Shown here in pieces: positions 37,618-49,774 of a DNA stretch of 64,000 nt. The notes beneath the pieces were generated by a model. That model had not been told where the DNA came from and did not search any database. It worked only from the letters and a program-made list of their open reading frames with translations. The position numbers and the translations under genes were made by a program. The stretch is from assembly GCA_018398765.1 (NCBI GenBank), contig JAHBMJ010000366.1, positions 1-64,000 on the forward strand, written 5' to 3'. Every line of letters starts with the position of its first letter. The first letter of the stretch is position 1. Origin of the DNA: Chromera velia. Lineage: Eukaryota; Sar; Chromeraceae.

Positions 37618-40600
37618 CATCCAACCGTGTATCCCGGACAGACATGTTTTTCTGTTTTACGCGGAAATCAGTGCAGCGTAAGGCTTTGATTTGACTCCCC
37701 GTCCAACCTCCCTCCCCAACTTCCTGTAGGAGGGATGGCGTTGATTCTCTTGGCGAGCGGGATGGACTATCGATCGATCGATCGATCGCACAATGTTATG
37801 CAATCAGCCGGCCTGTTTGAAGAAAGACAAACAAAGAAAATGCATCGTGGCATCCTGAGAAAAGAAAGCTCTTGAGCAGAACAGCTGAAGCAGTGAGAGA
37901 GAAAGAAAGCCAGAAAGAAAAGAGACGGTCCGGGATCTAGAAGACGATCGATCGAACATGGAAAGCCTCCCTCGCGTGGGTGTGCGGCAAGATGATGAGG
38001 AGGCACTATTTTGCAGTTCGGTTGATTGATGTTTTCTTTTCTTGTTTTCCGTTTCTCCTTTCTCCCTCCTGCCTCCCCTTTTTCTCTCTGTCTGTCTGTC
38101 TGTCTGTCTGCAAGTCTTTTTGTCCCGCCGTTGGCTTCCTTCCAAACTCTCATGCATGCATGGGGGCACCCACCTTCACGTAGGTTTCGCGCTTGCTTGG
38201 AGTGTCACAGTTGCCGTTGAGGAACACGACGGCGTTTCTTTTTTCGCTGAAGGGCAGAATGGGGTCCTGCAGAACGACCAGAAGGTCAAACAAACAGGCA
38301 GGCAGGCAGGCAGGCAGGCAAGAGTGGAAACATATCGATCTGCAAAAGTACCCAGAATGCTCACGAATGCATCGACACATACTATCACATGCAGACCCTG
38401 GCTGCAGCTGGACTCACTCGAGCAGGCAGTCGATCGTTCAATCATAATTAAAAGAAAAGAAACTGTCACTGAGCTTATATTGCAGAAACCCTAAGCAGGC
38501 GAGAAGGGGTTGGTGAGAAGGGCTAGGGACACAGGTATTGATAGTGAAGCACAAAGCGCCCACTCTCGCCCTCTCTCTCTCTCTCTCTCACAGTCTGTTG
38601 CACACCTTGGAGAGAGGACGGAACGACGAGAGAGGACAGAAGGGCGGAGGAATCAGTGAGGGCTACAGAAAAGGAGACAAGGTAAAAGATGGGGGGTGGA
38701 AAGAGAGAGACAAAGAATCGAATACGAAGGCAAACAAACAGTTGATCAGACAGAAAGTCAGACAGTCAGGCAGAAAAAAAGCAAGATCAACAAATGGATA
38801 GACACACATCCAGGCAGCTCCAAAGGAATGCAAAAATGCAAACATGGGGACATATGCAAAAACCAAGAAAGGTGGGGGGTACAGACGGCCACAGTCACAA
38901 CATCATCGATCATTCTGTACATATGTTTGTATTTGCATATGTATATAGATGTATGCGGCACTGGCGCCCCCAACCATGCACAGTTTGCCCTCAGTATTTC
39001 TTTCATCAATCGATGCACACACAGGCGACCACACCCGCATGTTCTCATCGATACCATCGTGTTGGATCGATCGCTCGAAAGGAAAGAAAGAAAGACTGCA
39101 TGCATATGCGCATGCATGCATGACTAAGCCCTTCGATCTACACAACTCACGTAGACCCTCTCGACCATCTTTGTCGTCAAACACGGCATCCACTTCTGCA
39201 GGCAGGCAGACAGGCAGACAGGCAGGAAGACAGAATTCATCGACGTATATAATATCCCTTCGATGACTTGTTGATCCTTTCGGTCCATAAGGAAGACAGG
39301 AAACCTCGATATCCGCGTGCGCAAACATGCAAGATAGGTTTCTTTTCCATATGCACACATAAAAATCTTGAGTCTGTGCTTGAGAGTCGACAATTCGAAA
39401 TGTGAGAAGATGCACAGAAAACAAATGCATCATCCATGAACGTACAAACGGCAACTCACGCGCACAGGCAAACAAAATTCTCTCTCTACACGCATGCATG
39501 CATGCATGATCGTCTTCCCAGATCCCTCCCTGACTCCTAATGGATCGATCGATCGATCTGCATCAGCACCCAGAAGCACCCTTTTCTTTCTTTTCCTTTC
39601 CTCTCCTTCCCTTAATGACTTTGCGTCCACAGAGACAACGTACACATTTATGCGATACCAAAATGGATCTCTGTTTCATTCCATACCACCCCGACACCGA
39701 GCCAGACCGACCGACCGTACTCTCCTTGAGGTACGTGGACGACATGTCAAATCTGCAGGGAGGAGGCATGCCATCAGTATACAAGGGGAAAGGGAACAAA
39801 TAGAGGAGGCAAACCTTCACAACGAAATTAATTCAAGTGTATGGAAGGAAGCATCCAAATGTTGATATCATTCCAAACCAACACATACAACGTCATGCGG
39901 ATGTGCTTCACTACATGACAGACCATCAGAAAAGCTGAACAAATGACTGTGGGCGGAGGTGACAGACCGACAAACAGGCAGATAGGCAGGCAGGCAGGCA
40001 GGCAGGCAGACAAACAGACAAAGAGACAGACAGCCAAACAGACAAAAAAGGGCGGACAAACAGACAGACAGATAGACAAACTGGCAAACAAACAGATAAA
40101 AAGACAATTACAGAACAGACACTCATGCCTGCATGACCTCAATGACCGACAGGCGCAAAAAATCCGGATTTCTGAAAGCCGGTACGCGAACTGCCGACTC
40201 GATCCCGGTGAGAGCCGTCATCTGCCAAGGGAATGTCTTCTGGAAGATTGGCCTCAATTCCTCCGAAGATCCTTTCAACCCGACAAACCCATGCCACATC
40301 AGGACCTCAGCATTTTGGTTGTTCTTGTACTTGGGATGTGTCCTAGAATAAACTTCGCATGGAACCCGGCAGCCCTGAAACGGTCCGTCCGGGTACCTCA
40401 AATGCGACCTTGACATAAACTGGACGGTCACAGTTTTGTTACTTATTACAGGGGTGACCGAAGAAGGCTCTGGTGACACGTCAGGGGTGATTGCGCCTTT
40501 CGATGAGGTCTCATCAGTCAGTGCAGCCTCTTTCGTAATGTTACGTGCACCCGCCGTTCCTCCGAAAGGCCGGTCTTCTCTTTGAGGCGAAATACCAGCA

Positions 40601-41555
40601 GAGGGATGACCCACTCCTTCTTCTTTGGGGGCAGCAGAAGGCGGGGACGTCTGCAAATTCTCCCCCCCCCCGGTCGTTGCAACTAGCTCTGGTTCCGTTT
40701 TTTCGGAGGCGCGGTCACCAGCCAAAAAGACGGCCCCTGGACCGGGCATCGCACCCGTTTTCGCTTCTCCCTGTGGCCGAAGTGATTTTGCTTCATTCCC
40801 CCCATGACTCAAACCAGCACCCCCTCCATCTCCCTCCTGTTGAGTCTGCAGCAGCTCACTCTTCGACGCCGACTGCTGCACGCCGACTTTCGTCAGTCCA
40901 GCAGTCTGGAGTGAGTTGTTGCCGTCTGCTGAACTGCTGTTCGCGTCCATTGAGGAGGAGGGGGCTTCTGCGGTCCTGGGCTGGAGGAGACCCGACGCCG
41001 CCCTCTCCCCCTCAGCCTCGTCTTCTCCTCCCGAGTCGGGCAGTCGTGCTCCGTCCGTCTTCTCCTCTTTCAAGGAAGCAGGGAACAAAGAAGGAAAAAT
41101 ACACACATTTACATACACTTCAGGCAGGAAAACACCGTCCGTCTCGCTGCGCATGCAAGGCGGAACGCGTACTCGCTCAAACTCAGTACCGCTTGCCTTT
41201 CTATATATGTATACGTGCATCCGTGCATTTCACAGAGTGTCGATATCATTACCCTGGACGGCAGCAATGGAGCCGACGTACCTCTTTTCGCTTCTTCGAG
41301 CTCACATACGACCTTCAGCCAGCACTCCGCGCCTTCAGGCTCACACTCTTCCTGAACAATCCGGTGAGTGCCCTCGCAGTGACGCAATGGAGAAGGAAGA
41401 GTTCCCTCTGGACGGAAACACACGTCTTTTGCACTGGGAATCGATTTCTCTTCCCCCAAAACGAGAAATTTGCGGACTTGCACGAACTGTCGCCAGTACA
41501 TGACAGAAAGGAGAACCAAGATGCAGGCGGCGCCAATGACGAAGCAGCGCGTCAT
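34403..41555 (-). CDS. GT10 alpha-fucosyltransferase-like gene B
   Basis: Paralogue of the gene at 133-5785. Secure exons in transcript order: 41555-41282 (membrane helix, residues about 4-20), 41066-40151 (acidic Ser/Pro stem, then TVTVQFMSRSHLRYPDGPF and NAEVLMWHG), 39752-39716 (FDMSSTYLKEST), 39195-39151, 38266-38174 (VVFLNGNCDTPSKRETYVK), 36013-35933 (FCLVFENSITKDYVCEK), 35227-35142 (NGPANIREFLPRPDAALDF) and 34584-34403 (MHNETAYNERLKW, stop TGA). Phases agree where exons are contiguous. One or two exons between 36014 and 38173 are provisional; 36600-36550 (MDAIHCM, aligning with VDAVGTC of gene A) is the best candidate. The Thr of the family's TEK motif is Cys here. The last exon might instead splice at a GTACGT within it. 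The GT10 family is sure; activity is uncertain. Confidence 0.85.
35722..35771. repeat. (CTGC)n microsatellite
   Basis: CTGC run in an intron of fucosyltransferase gene B. Similar runs lie at about 38297-38322 and 39985-40016. Confidence 0.85.
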
Positions 41556-42266
41556 GGCGGCTGCACAGGTTGAGGGCTCGAAGCTGCACTCCTGTTGAAT
41601 TCAACGATCAATTAATCTACGCAGGGTGGGTGTGGTGAGGATGGATGACTCATGGGACGATCCGATAACGTGCATGCACACCCGACGGGTTCTTCGTCTG
41701 CATGCTTTTTTCTGCCTCCACTCCCGAGAGCTTCATAGTTCTCCGGCGCATCGCGACTTTATAGAGGCGTCACTGTCTTTCTCCCATTCTTTTTCCCAAG
41801 AGCTCTTCGTCTTTACTTAGATGTTTTTGGCGGTGCTTGCTACCAAACTTACAACCTATTTAAAGGTACGATTATTACGCTAATTGAATCTTCATGCAGC
41901 GCCTGACCTTTTTTTTCATGCATGGACAATACACGCCCGGAGAGGCGATAAGAAGAATGGACATGCATGCAGATTTGGAGAGATGGACAGATCCCATGCA
42001 TGGGCGCATGCATGCATGCTGGACCGCGACGGATACGGCATGCATGCATGGTTGACTTACCTATATATATATATATATATATAATCGTATCTGAACGAAC
42101 TTAAACTGCATCTGTCTTTGTACCCTCTTCAATGTCCTTTGTAAAGGTGAACTTCGTGTGCGTATAGAGAGATCTTCGTCTTTACCGCAAGCAAGGATTG
42201 TCTGGTCCTTTTCAATCTTTGTGAGTTTCGAGTTCAAAAGAGACACTCCGGCCGTCCCAGTCAGCC
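41556..42266. promoter_or_regulatory. Head-to-head promoter region (GT10 gene B / NeuA-NeuB)
   Basis: Dense GCATGC palindromes (41962-41971, 41994-42019, 42038-42051) next to a TA run at 42061-42083. This is the richest cluster of the motif among the five divergent gaps. Confidence 0.5.
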
Positions 42267-43372
42267 ATGATCGCTGTTATCCTTGCCCGCGGGGGCTCCA
42301 AGCGATTTCCTGGCAAGAACGTCACTCTGCTCTGTGGTAAGCCTCTGATAGCGTGGACAATCGAGGCAGCACTGGGCTCAGGCCTATTCTCTCAAGTGGT
42401 CGTTTCCACAGACTGCGAGAAGATCAAGGCAGTGGCCGAGCGCTACGGAGCTTCTGTGCCCTTTCTTCGTCCTGCCGATCTCGCCTCTGACGATGCCAGA
42501 GCTGTGGATGCTCTGGAGCACTGCTTGCAGACACTTGGAGTGTCCTCTGGGAAGTGCTGCCTGCTGCAGCCAACCAGTCCAGTACGTTCTGCAGAAGACG
42601 TGCGAAGGGCCGCAGAGGAATTTGAGAAGTGTCCTAAGGATGTTGTGCTCGTGTCAGTTATCCCTTCGAGCAGCAGTCCCTTCAAGACGCACACGGTCAC
42701 TACAGACAACCTCATGGCTCCCGTGACGTCTGCGCAGTTTTTTTCGACAAATGCACAGTCGCATCCACCGACATACTCCGAGAATGGGGCCATCTATTTC
42801 TTCCATGCGGACAGCTTCTTTGCCGCCAAGCCCCAGACCGCCTGCGGTGTTTACGGGTACAAAGCTGCCCCCTTCGTGATGAGCCCAGAGACAAGCGTGG
42901 ACATCGACAAGCCCGAAGACCTCGAGAGAGCGGTGAAGGCTCTCGCCCCCCGTCTCCGTCAGGCGAGGCCTCCCTTCCTTATTGGGAACAGAGTCATCGG
43001 CCCAGACCAGCCCCCACTGGTAATCGCAGAAATAGGGATCAACCATGAAGGCGACTTTCAAAAGGCCATCAAAATGGTTGACGACGCACACGCGGCCGGC
43101 TGCGAGATCGCGAAATTTCAGTGCCACGTCTGCAGCGATGAGATGACGAAGGACGCCGGTCAGTCCATTTCTGAAAAAAAAGCCCGGTCTGCGAAAACCC
43201 TATTAATGTCTGACCTTGATGCAGAGCGTGTACACATGTAGAAAGAGTCTTGTCACAACATCAGCAGCAAAGCACGTCGGCCGGTCAGTCTGTTTGAAGA
43301 GCCGAGCCGCTTCTGGTTCGTGAACTGTTGCAATTTGACGACTTAACGGTTCCTTTCTGTCTGTCTGTTTTT

Positions 43373-43412
<40 letters not shown>

Positions 43413-43990
43413 GCTCACTCTCTCTCTCTCTCTCACACACACACGCACAATCCCACGTGCATGCCGGCATGCAGGGAGCGTGATCCCCGGCAACGCGACG
43501 GAAAGCATCAAGACGATCATGGAACGGTCAGCTGGCATTTCTTCTTCCTCTTTCGATCAAGAGAACGTTCAGCTTTTCTTTTTTTTCGTTCCCCTCCTTT
43601 CCTTTCCTTTCCTCTTTCAAGGAAACGTACACGCTTGCTTTCTCTTCCTCTGTCTCTGTCTCTCACATGCCAGAAAGAAGCACAGCATCCCTTCACTCAC
43701 GTCTGCGTGCCTGGTCATCTCCTGACTCTCTCTCGCAGAGACTCCCATATCAGCCTGCCTGATCCACCCATGTACCCTTCATTTCCTCCCCCCCCCCTCA
43801 TTTGAGAGAGAGAGAGAGAGCCCTTCCACCAATTCCTATTCGCACATCCCCCTAGCTCTCTCCCGAGCCCACTACATAGTGCACAGTACCCATACAGCCC
43901 CCCCTCCGGCATTCATCGGTCTTCGCATTCTGTTTGAACGAAATCTCCGCTGAGTGCGCACATTTTTGTTTCTGTCTGTCAGTGTGTGTG

Positions 43991-44025
<35 letters not shown>

Positions 44026-46175
44026 CCCTGCATGGATGCTTTCATGCATGAATGCATGCAGGTGTGCGCTGACAGAGGAGGAGGATCGGAAGCTGAAGGA
44101 GTACGTCGAGGCCAAGGGCATGATCTACATGTCAACACCTTTCTCAAGGGCGGCAGCGGAGCGCCTGAAGAAAATGAACGTGGACTGCTACAAGATTGGG
44201 TGAGTGGGTGGGTGAGTGGGGAGGTGAGAGGGTGGGGGAAGGGGGATGGATGTGTTCCCTCTGCCACTGTTTGCCTTCTCATCTACACGATTGGTTAGTT
44301 GTCTCCTTCTCTCTCTACCTGTGTATCTGTTTGTCTGTTTGTCTGTCTGTCTGTCTGTCTCTCTGTCTGTCTGTCTGCCTGCCTGTCAGTCTTCTTGCCT
44401 GTCTGTCTGTCTGCCTGCCTGTCTGCCTGTCTGTCTGTCTGTCTGTGTCTCTGGTGCTCTCCGTCGCTGCCCCCTTTTCAAACCAGAACCCGGTTCCTGT
44501 CTTTTCTTCTCTGCCTGCCTCCTCGGGGTCTTCTCTGCTTTTGTTTGCACATGCGCTCTCTCTATTGTCCCCCGTCCTTGTGAATGTGTGTCTCCCCCTG
44601 CCCTCTGTTTGCACATGCGCTCTCTCTATTGTCCCCCGTCCTTGTGAATGTGTGTCTCCCCTCCTTTCCCCTCCTCTCCTCACGCATGCAGCTCCGGTGA
44701 GTGCAACAACTACCCTCTGATCTCTCATATCGCCAAGCTCGGTAAGCCGGTGATTCTGTCCACCGGCATGAACGACATCGCGTCTGTGGCCCCCGGAGTC
44801 GAAATTTTCAGAAAGCACAGGACCCCCTTCGCACTCCTTCACTGCACCTCCATGTACCCTACACCATATGAGCAGGTAGGGGGTGAGAGAGAAACGAAAA
44901 GAAGCCTCAGGCTGATAGCACACACCCCTTGGCGCGATCACCTGATCAATAGCAATGAAGGGAAAAGCCTGAATCTTGCATATTTGATCAGACAATAGGC
45001 CGTAGTCCTCACTAGTGGTGTATCTATGAGAGGAGTGAAATTTCAGAAAGAGTGGACTGTGTTTGAGGGGCTTTTTTTTTCATTCCGTCTGCTCTGTTCT
45101 ACTTTCTGTAAGATTGTTGGTCGCCTCCTTTTCATACAAATTCTGTCCGCATCTTTCTTTTGTCATGCCCCCCTTCCGTTTGGTTCTTTGGTCTGTTCAG
45201 ATTATGCAGTGTCTGTCCTTTTTCTTTCTGTTGTGCCCATTTGTATTTAGCGTGTTCACACGAGCCTTCTTTGTCAGCACTTCTTCTGGAGCCTTCCGTC
45301 CGTCCCCGCTTTCCAGGAAGGATAGAAGGAAGGAAGAGAGAAACGTCGATCGAGAAAAGAAGGGGACATGAGGAATCCTGCTGATAATACGACCATCCAC
45401 TTCCTTCCCACACTGCTGCTCTCTAGCTGACTGGCCCTCCAGGAGCTAGGAGGATCGATCCGCCCGTCCATTTCCTTCCACTCCACTCGGCTCCGCTGGG
45501 TTCCAGTTTGTGCTGCTGCCCCGATTTGGTTTGTCAAATCGATTGATTGGTTGATTGATTGATTGATTGGTTGATTGAATGGAATCATTATTTTTTGTTT
45601 GTGATTGATTGATAGATGGATGCATCATCATCATCATCATGTGGTGTGGTGTGGAGTACGTGATTGATACATCCATGATCCTCCATGCATCGATGATGCA
45701 GGTCCGATTGGGGGGCATTGCGGAATTGGAGCGCGCGTTCCCCGACGCCGTGTTGGGTCTGAGTGATCACTCCCTGGGCATTTGGACGTGCCTCGCGGCA
45801 GTCCCCCTGGGAGCATGTATCCTTGAGAAGCACTTCACGTCTGACAAGACCTGGCCGGGGCCGGACGTGCCGATCTCGATTGACCCCGACGAACTCCGTG
45901 ACCTCATTCAGGGAAGCAACATCATCTTCCGATCCCTGGGGGGAACTAAGGAGATCCTGAAGGAAGAGCAGCCGACGATCGACTTCGCCTATGCGTGTGT
46001 GGTGACCATCAAGCCCATCGCGAAGGGCGAGGTGTTCTCGATGGAGAACGTGTGGGTGAAAAGGCCTGGTACGGGGGAGATTTTCGCCAAGGATTTTGAA
46101 GTGGTGTTAGGAAAGATGTGCATGGCAGCGCTGGAGACCGACATGCAGCTGAAATGGGCCGACGTGCAGAAGTGA
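42267..46175 (+). CDS. Bifunctional CMP-sialate synthetase / sialate synthase (NeuA-NeuB fusion)
   Basis: Five exons, 42267-43158, 43475-43526, 44062-44199, 44692-44875 and 45702-46175, joining in phase to 579 residues. Residues 1 to about 225 are a CMP-sialate cytidylyltransferase: ARGGSKRFPGKN near the start, LQPTSPVRSAEDV, and DIDKPEDLERA at its end. From about residue 237 follows a complete NeuB: IAEIGINHEGD, STPFSRAAAERL, YKIGSGECNNYPLI, ILSTGMN, LHCTSMYPTPYEQ, LGLSDHSLG, and a C-terminal SAF/antifreeze-like domain (VKRPGTGEI). NeuB condenses ManNAc (or a related sugar) with PEP; NeuA then activates the acid with CTP. No signal peptide, so cytosolic or nuclear. The substrate could also be a legionaminate-type sugar or Kdn. 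Confidence 0.93.
43374..43443. repeat. (CT)n / (CA)n microsatellite at an acceptor
   Basis: CT run followed by a short CA run, about 30 bases before the acceptor of the NeuA-NeuB exon at 43475. Confidence 0.85.
44310..44455. repeat. CTGT/CTGC degenerate array
   Basis: Tetranucleotide array in the third intron of the NeuA-NeuB gene. Downstream of it, a block of about 60 bp containing TTTGCACATGCGCTCTCTCT is present in two tandem copies (about 44542-44655). Confidence 0.85.
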
Positions 46176-46600
46176 CGAATTCAAGGGAAATTGAGGACCA
46201 ATGTGAAAAGGGAGTGGGCTGGTCCGAGCCGCACTTTGCCAGTTTGCATTTCTCTTGCATGACTGCACTTGCTTCAATCAGACCCATGCCAGTGCATTGG
46301 GCATCCCTCATGCATTCACTTTGCACATCTCTCAAGAGCACATCTGCATGGCTACACCAGCCAGTCAATCGCCCATACAGGCGACTGCCGGTCCCTCTGT
46401 GCCGGCCAGTCTCTGAGCTCCCTGGTCCTTCAATCCGTCTAGCAATAGCAGTCCGCCTAGCAGTCCGCAAATCACTAAAGTACCACTCACTTGATATCCG
46501 CCTCGTTCTCAGTTCACCAACATCCCACATACCGACTCCATCTGGTTGTGTACTGTACCAAAGTAACCAAACATGGAAATTAACGTACTATGATGATAAA
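46176..46600. other. 3' flank of the NeuA-NeuB gene
   Basis: No gene recognised. It has GGCCAGTC/CAGTCCGC-type short repeats and average composition. Confidence 0.4.
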
Positions 46601-47150
46601 CACGTACGTGTTTGAACTCGGAGAATCGGATTCAATTTGAAAGTGAAAGTGAATAGAGAAGACTAAGCATATGTATATAAATATAACTATCAATATAGCT
46701 TTAAAATTAGTCATGACTAGTCACAGTATGACAATATTTACGACACTCAAAGTTTATTTAACTTAGTATTTTAAACTTCATATTTGTAGGTCTTTACGGA
46801 CTCTTTACCTTAGTTTTGGTGAATGTTTACTGTGACAAAACGGCATGTCACGGCGGTAACCTTTAAAAAGATGAACTCCTGATGAAACAAATTTAATTTT
46901 TTATAGGCTACTAGATTTCAAGCAGTACGTGCGTCTATAGACATGACAAATACAAATAAAACAAAAAGAAAATCCAGAAGAAAATACAAATCACTAATAA
47001 TGATTTTGTATCATGCAATGGCAGCATTGCCGCAGCAATGAACCACCCACTGGCACTTAATTTGTTTAATAGTTTGTAACTTATTGGAAAAGTTAACAAA
47101 GACGACTTAGAAAAAAAAAGAGCAATAATTTTTTTTTCGATCATCATTCA
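46601..47150. other. AT-rich island in tail-to-tail gap 3
   Basis: AT-rich stretch between the convergent NeuA-NeuB and NeuC genes; no coding signal. Confidence 0.75.
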
Positions 47151-47769
47151 TGCACTAACTTTGAAAGACTAGTTGAAAGAGCGGGAAAAAAGAATGACAA
47201 ATGGGCCCACCCGGTCTGGAGATAGACAAAGACTCGGAAGAAAGAGAGAGCAAAGAGATGGAGAAAGACGAAATAACGACACAGATGTGGGGAATGAATG
47301 ACAGAGAGGGCATCTAGCAACAACATACAGAGGAGCTCAGCGGAGATGCATGGGGGAAAAGGGGAGAGAAGGAGGACGGCACTTAAGAGAAAGGCAGAGA
47401 GAGGCGGACGAACAAGAGGGAGAGAGACTGCGGGAAGAAAGAAAGAGAAAGGCCCAGAGAGAAAACGAGAGGAGGAAGAGAACGAAATTCAATGAATGAA
47501 GAAGAAAGGGGTACATCTGGAGCAAAGAGTGCATGAGAGTTTGGGGCAGAGAGAGAGCAAGGCAGAGAGAGTTCAAAGAAACGACTGCCCCCCAAAAGGC
47601 ACGTGAGAGTGACATGTGAATAAAACACCGATCAACCTTTTGTTTGGTTCCATTGTCAACACACGTATGTGTACAAATTCATGCAGAGGCACATGCAAGC
47701 AATAGTAATAAACCTGAATGAATCAATTCAAACAACTTCGATCGTGGGGGGATGATCATCTCTCTGTGA
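47151..47769. other. Purine-rich 3' flank of NeuC
   Basis: GA-rich low-complexity sequence (about 47230-47580). The open frames reflect the repeat, and I see no gene. Confidence 0.4.
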
Positions 47770-48936
47770 TTAGAGCTGGCCCAGGACTCCCTCGAGGTGC
47801 TTCATCATCCTACTCACGGCATGACCGTCGCCGTAGGTGGTGTCCCTGTCAAATCTCTCCTTCGGGTGCTCAAGCAACGCCTGCAGCACCTCATCCGAAT
47901 TCTCCCCCTTCACGGAAAAGACGTTCGGCGGACAGGTGCGGCCCTGCTGGCGGGTCCCGACGTTGACTGCGGGTGTGCCGAAGAACGCAGCCTCCCTGAT
48001 GATCGCGCTGCTGTTGCCGACTATCGCCTTGCAGTTTTTCAGTAGAATGATGAACTCCTCGTGGGGGAGAGAGGTCATGCAGTTGACATTCTTGGAAAAT
48101 GTGGGGGAGGTTTTCTGAATTTCGTGGAGCGTCTGGATCATGTCTTTGCTCCCCGGGTCGATATTCGGGTAGAAGAGGATGGCACGTTCTCCCGTTCGGT
48201 CTACAGCCTCCAGGATCGACCTGTACTGTTTCACGGTGTCCTGGATACTGCAGGTGTCGGGATGGTACATGATGATGAAATATTCATGGGGGACTACTCG
48301 GTGAGTAACCAGCAGGTCTTCGGTCGAGTGTCCACTGCCGATATGTTCCATTTCGAGGAACACATCGTACGATGGACATCCGGTGCAGAAGACTGCGGAG
48401 TTTTCCTCACCCATTTCAATCACTCGCATCCTGGCTGCCTCCGTACATGTGAAATGAAGATCGGAGAGTTTCGATATCGAATGTCTCAGCTTTCCGTCAA
48501 TCGTTCCGGACAATTCCCCTCCCTCAAGGTGCACTGTGAAGATTTGCAACAAAGTGGAAGCAGATGCCACTCCGAAAGCGTCAAAACGGTCACCGTGCAC
48601 AATCACAATCTTTGGCTTAGCGAGGGCCAAAAACTGGGAGACCTTCAGGATGGTCAACGCCACCGAGTCGGCCATGTTGTTGGTATCATTCCCCGCCGCC
48701 ACGGTGGACACTTTGGTGGCACTCTTGGCGAAGTCCTTCTCCACAAGGCGGAAACTGTACCCGCTTTCAATCAGAAGATGACTGCCAATCACCAGTGGTA
48801 CAAGCTCAAACAGAGGAGACTTCTCAAGGGCAAGCATAAGGCCCCTCAACTTGGAATAGTCCGCTCGGGTGGAGGTAACAACACACACCTTGACGGGTTG
48901 CTCCATGGTGGTATTGTTCGCGCTCAAAGCGGCCAA
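47770..48936 (-). CDS. UDP-GlcNAc 2-epimerase, hydrolysing, NeuC/GNE type
   Basis: Single-exon frame of 388 residues. It follows the epimerase half of GNE/NeuC along its length: TSTRADYSKL near the N-terminus, VHGDRFDAFG (about 118), HLEGGELSGTIDGKLRHSI, CTGCPSYD, ILFYPNIDPGSKD, GNSSAIIREAAFFGTP and VGTRQQGR, ending with a YGDGHAVSRM segment as in GNE. The animal kinase domain is absent, so the likely product is free ManNAc, the substrate of a NeuB-type synthase, which lies next door. No signal peptide, so cytosolic. A second possible start is the Met about 10 residues in (MEQPVKVC). It is convergent with NeuA-NeuB and divergent from the oxidoreductase gene. A GDP-GlcNAc specificity (legionaminate route) cannot be excluded. 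Confidence 0.9.
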   Translation of the reverse strand: MAALSANNTTMEQPVKVCVVTSTRADYSKLRGLMLALEKSPLFELVPLVIGSHLLIESGYSFRLVEKDFAKSATKVSTVAAGNDTNNMADSVALTILKVSQFLALAKPKIVIVHGDRFDAFGVASASTLLQIFTVHLEGGELSGTIDGKLRHSISKLSDLHFTCTEAARMRVIEMGEENSAVFCTGCPSYDVFLEMEHIGSGHSTEDLLVTHRVVPHEYFIIMYHPDTCSIQDTVKQYRSILEAVDRTGERAILFYPNIDPGSKDMIQTLHEIQKTSPTFSKNVNCMTSLPHEEFIILLKNCKAIVGNSSAIIREAAFFGTPAVNVGTRQQGRTCPPNVFSVKGENSDEVLQALLEHPKERFDRDTTYGDGHAVSRMMKHLEGVLGQL

Positions 48937-49774
48937 GTGGAAGCAGACCTTTGACGTGAAAAGCTACCTTTCAATCTGAATTACCGGTCACGAAATTTTG
49001 TTGGTGCTTCGAGATTTCAGTTGGACGGTCTTTGTGCTGGAATCGGCTCCTAGATGAAGTTGTTGCATATACGTTGCATAGCCCGTCTGAGTGTTGCTGG
49101 AGGTGGCGATTCAAAGAGCAGGCCTGTGGGACGCGGGTAAGAAAGAAACAGACAATTCGGAGCGAAAACAAGGCAGTCTTCGTGAGAGGACAGAGGGACG
49201 AAACATATATATATATAGCTATATAGGTGGGCACGTATATATATATTTTTTAGTCGGGTGTTGTTTGCCTGACCTTTTTTTTGCAACATTTTACCGCCGG
49301 CCGGACAGTCGCATTATAGAGCCGATTAATTGTGCGATTGCATATATATTTAAGGGACAACAGCGTCCCCAACCGGCTCCTTAATTCTGCGGCGCAACGT
49401 ATACGTGCCCAACCTGCATCATTGCTTGCATGCATGTCCATGCACGGCGACTCCTCTCCATCTCCTCTCCTTCTTTCCTGTCTGCCTCTTTCTGTCCTCC
49501 CTGTCTCGATCCTTCATCCGTGCCGGCCACTTTGAAATTCCTTTCTGTCTGTCTCATGGTCCTGACCGGACCTATACATATATATGTATGGAATATGCAC
49601 ATCAGATAATTGACGGTTGTGGAGGTGTCGGACTGCATGTCTCGAACATCGTCGAAAATCCTTGTGCATGTGGGATTGAATTGGCCTTTCATCAATTGAA
49701 ATTTCTCTAGAGTTTCACGGACTCTTGCACCGCGAAAACGAAGGCAGGCGTTTCGGATCGGAATCCTGTCCGAT
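48937..49774. promoter_or_regulatory. Head-to-head promoter region (NeuC / oxidoreductase)
   Basis: TA runs at about 49204-49217, 49237-49248 and 49573-49586, and a TTGCATGCATG block at about 49426-49436. Confidence 0.45.

Noticed and set aside
40545-41573. 342-residue plus-strand frame opposite fucosyltransferase B
   Set aside because: Antisense shadow of the stem and first exon of the minus-strand gene, low in motifs.
48061-48954. 297-residue plus-strand frame opposite NeuC
   Set aside because: Antisense shadow of the strongly conserved minus-strand epimerase; no family motifs.
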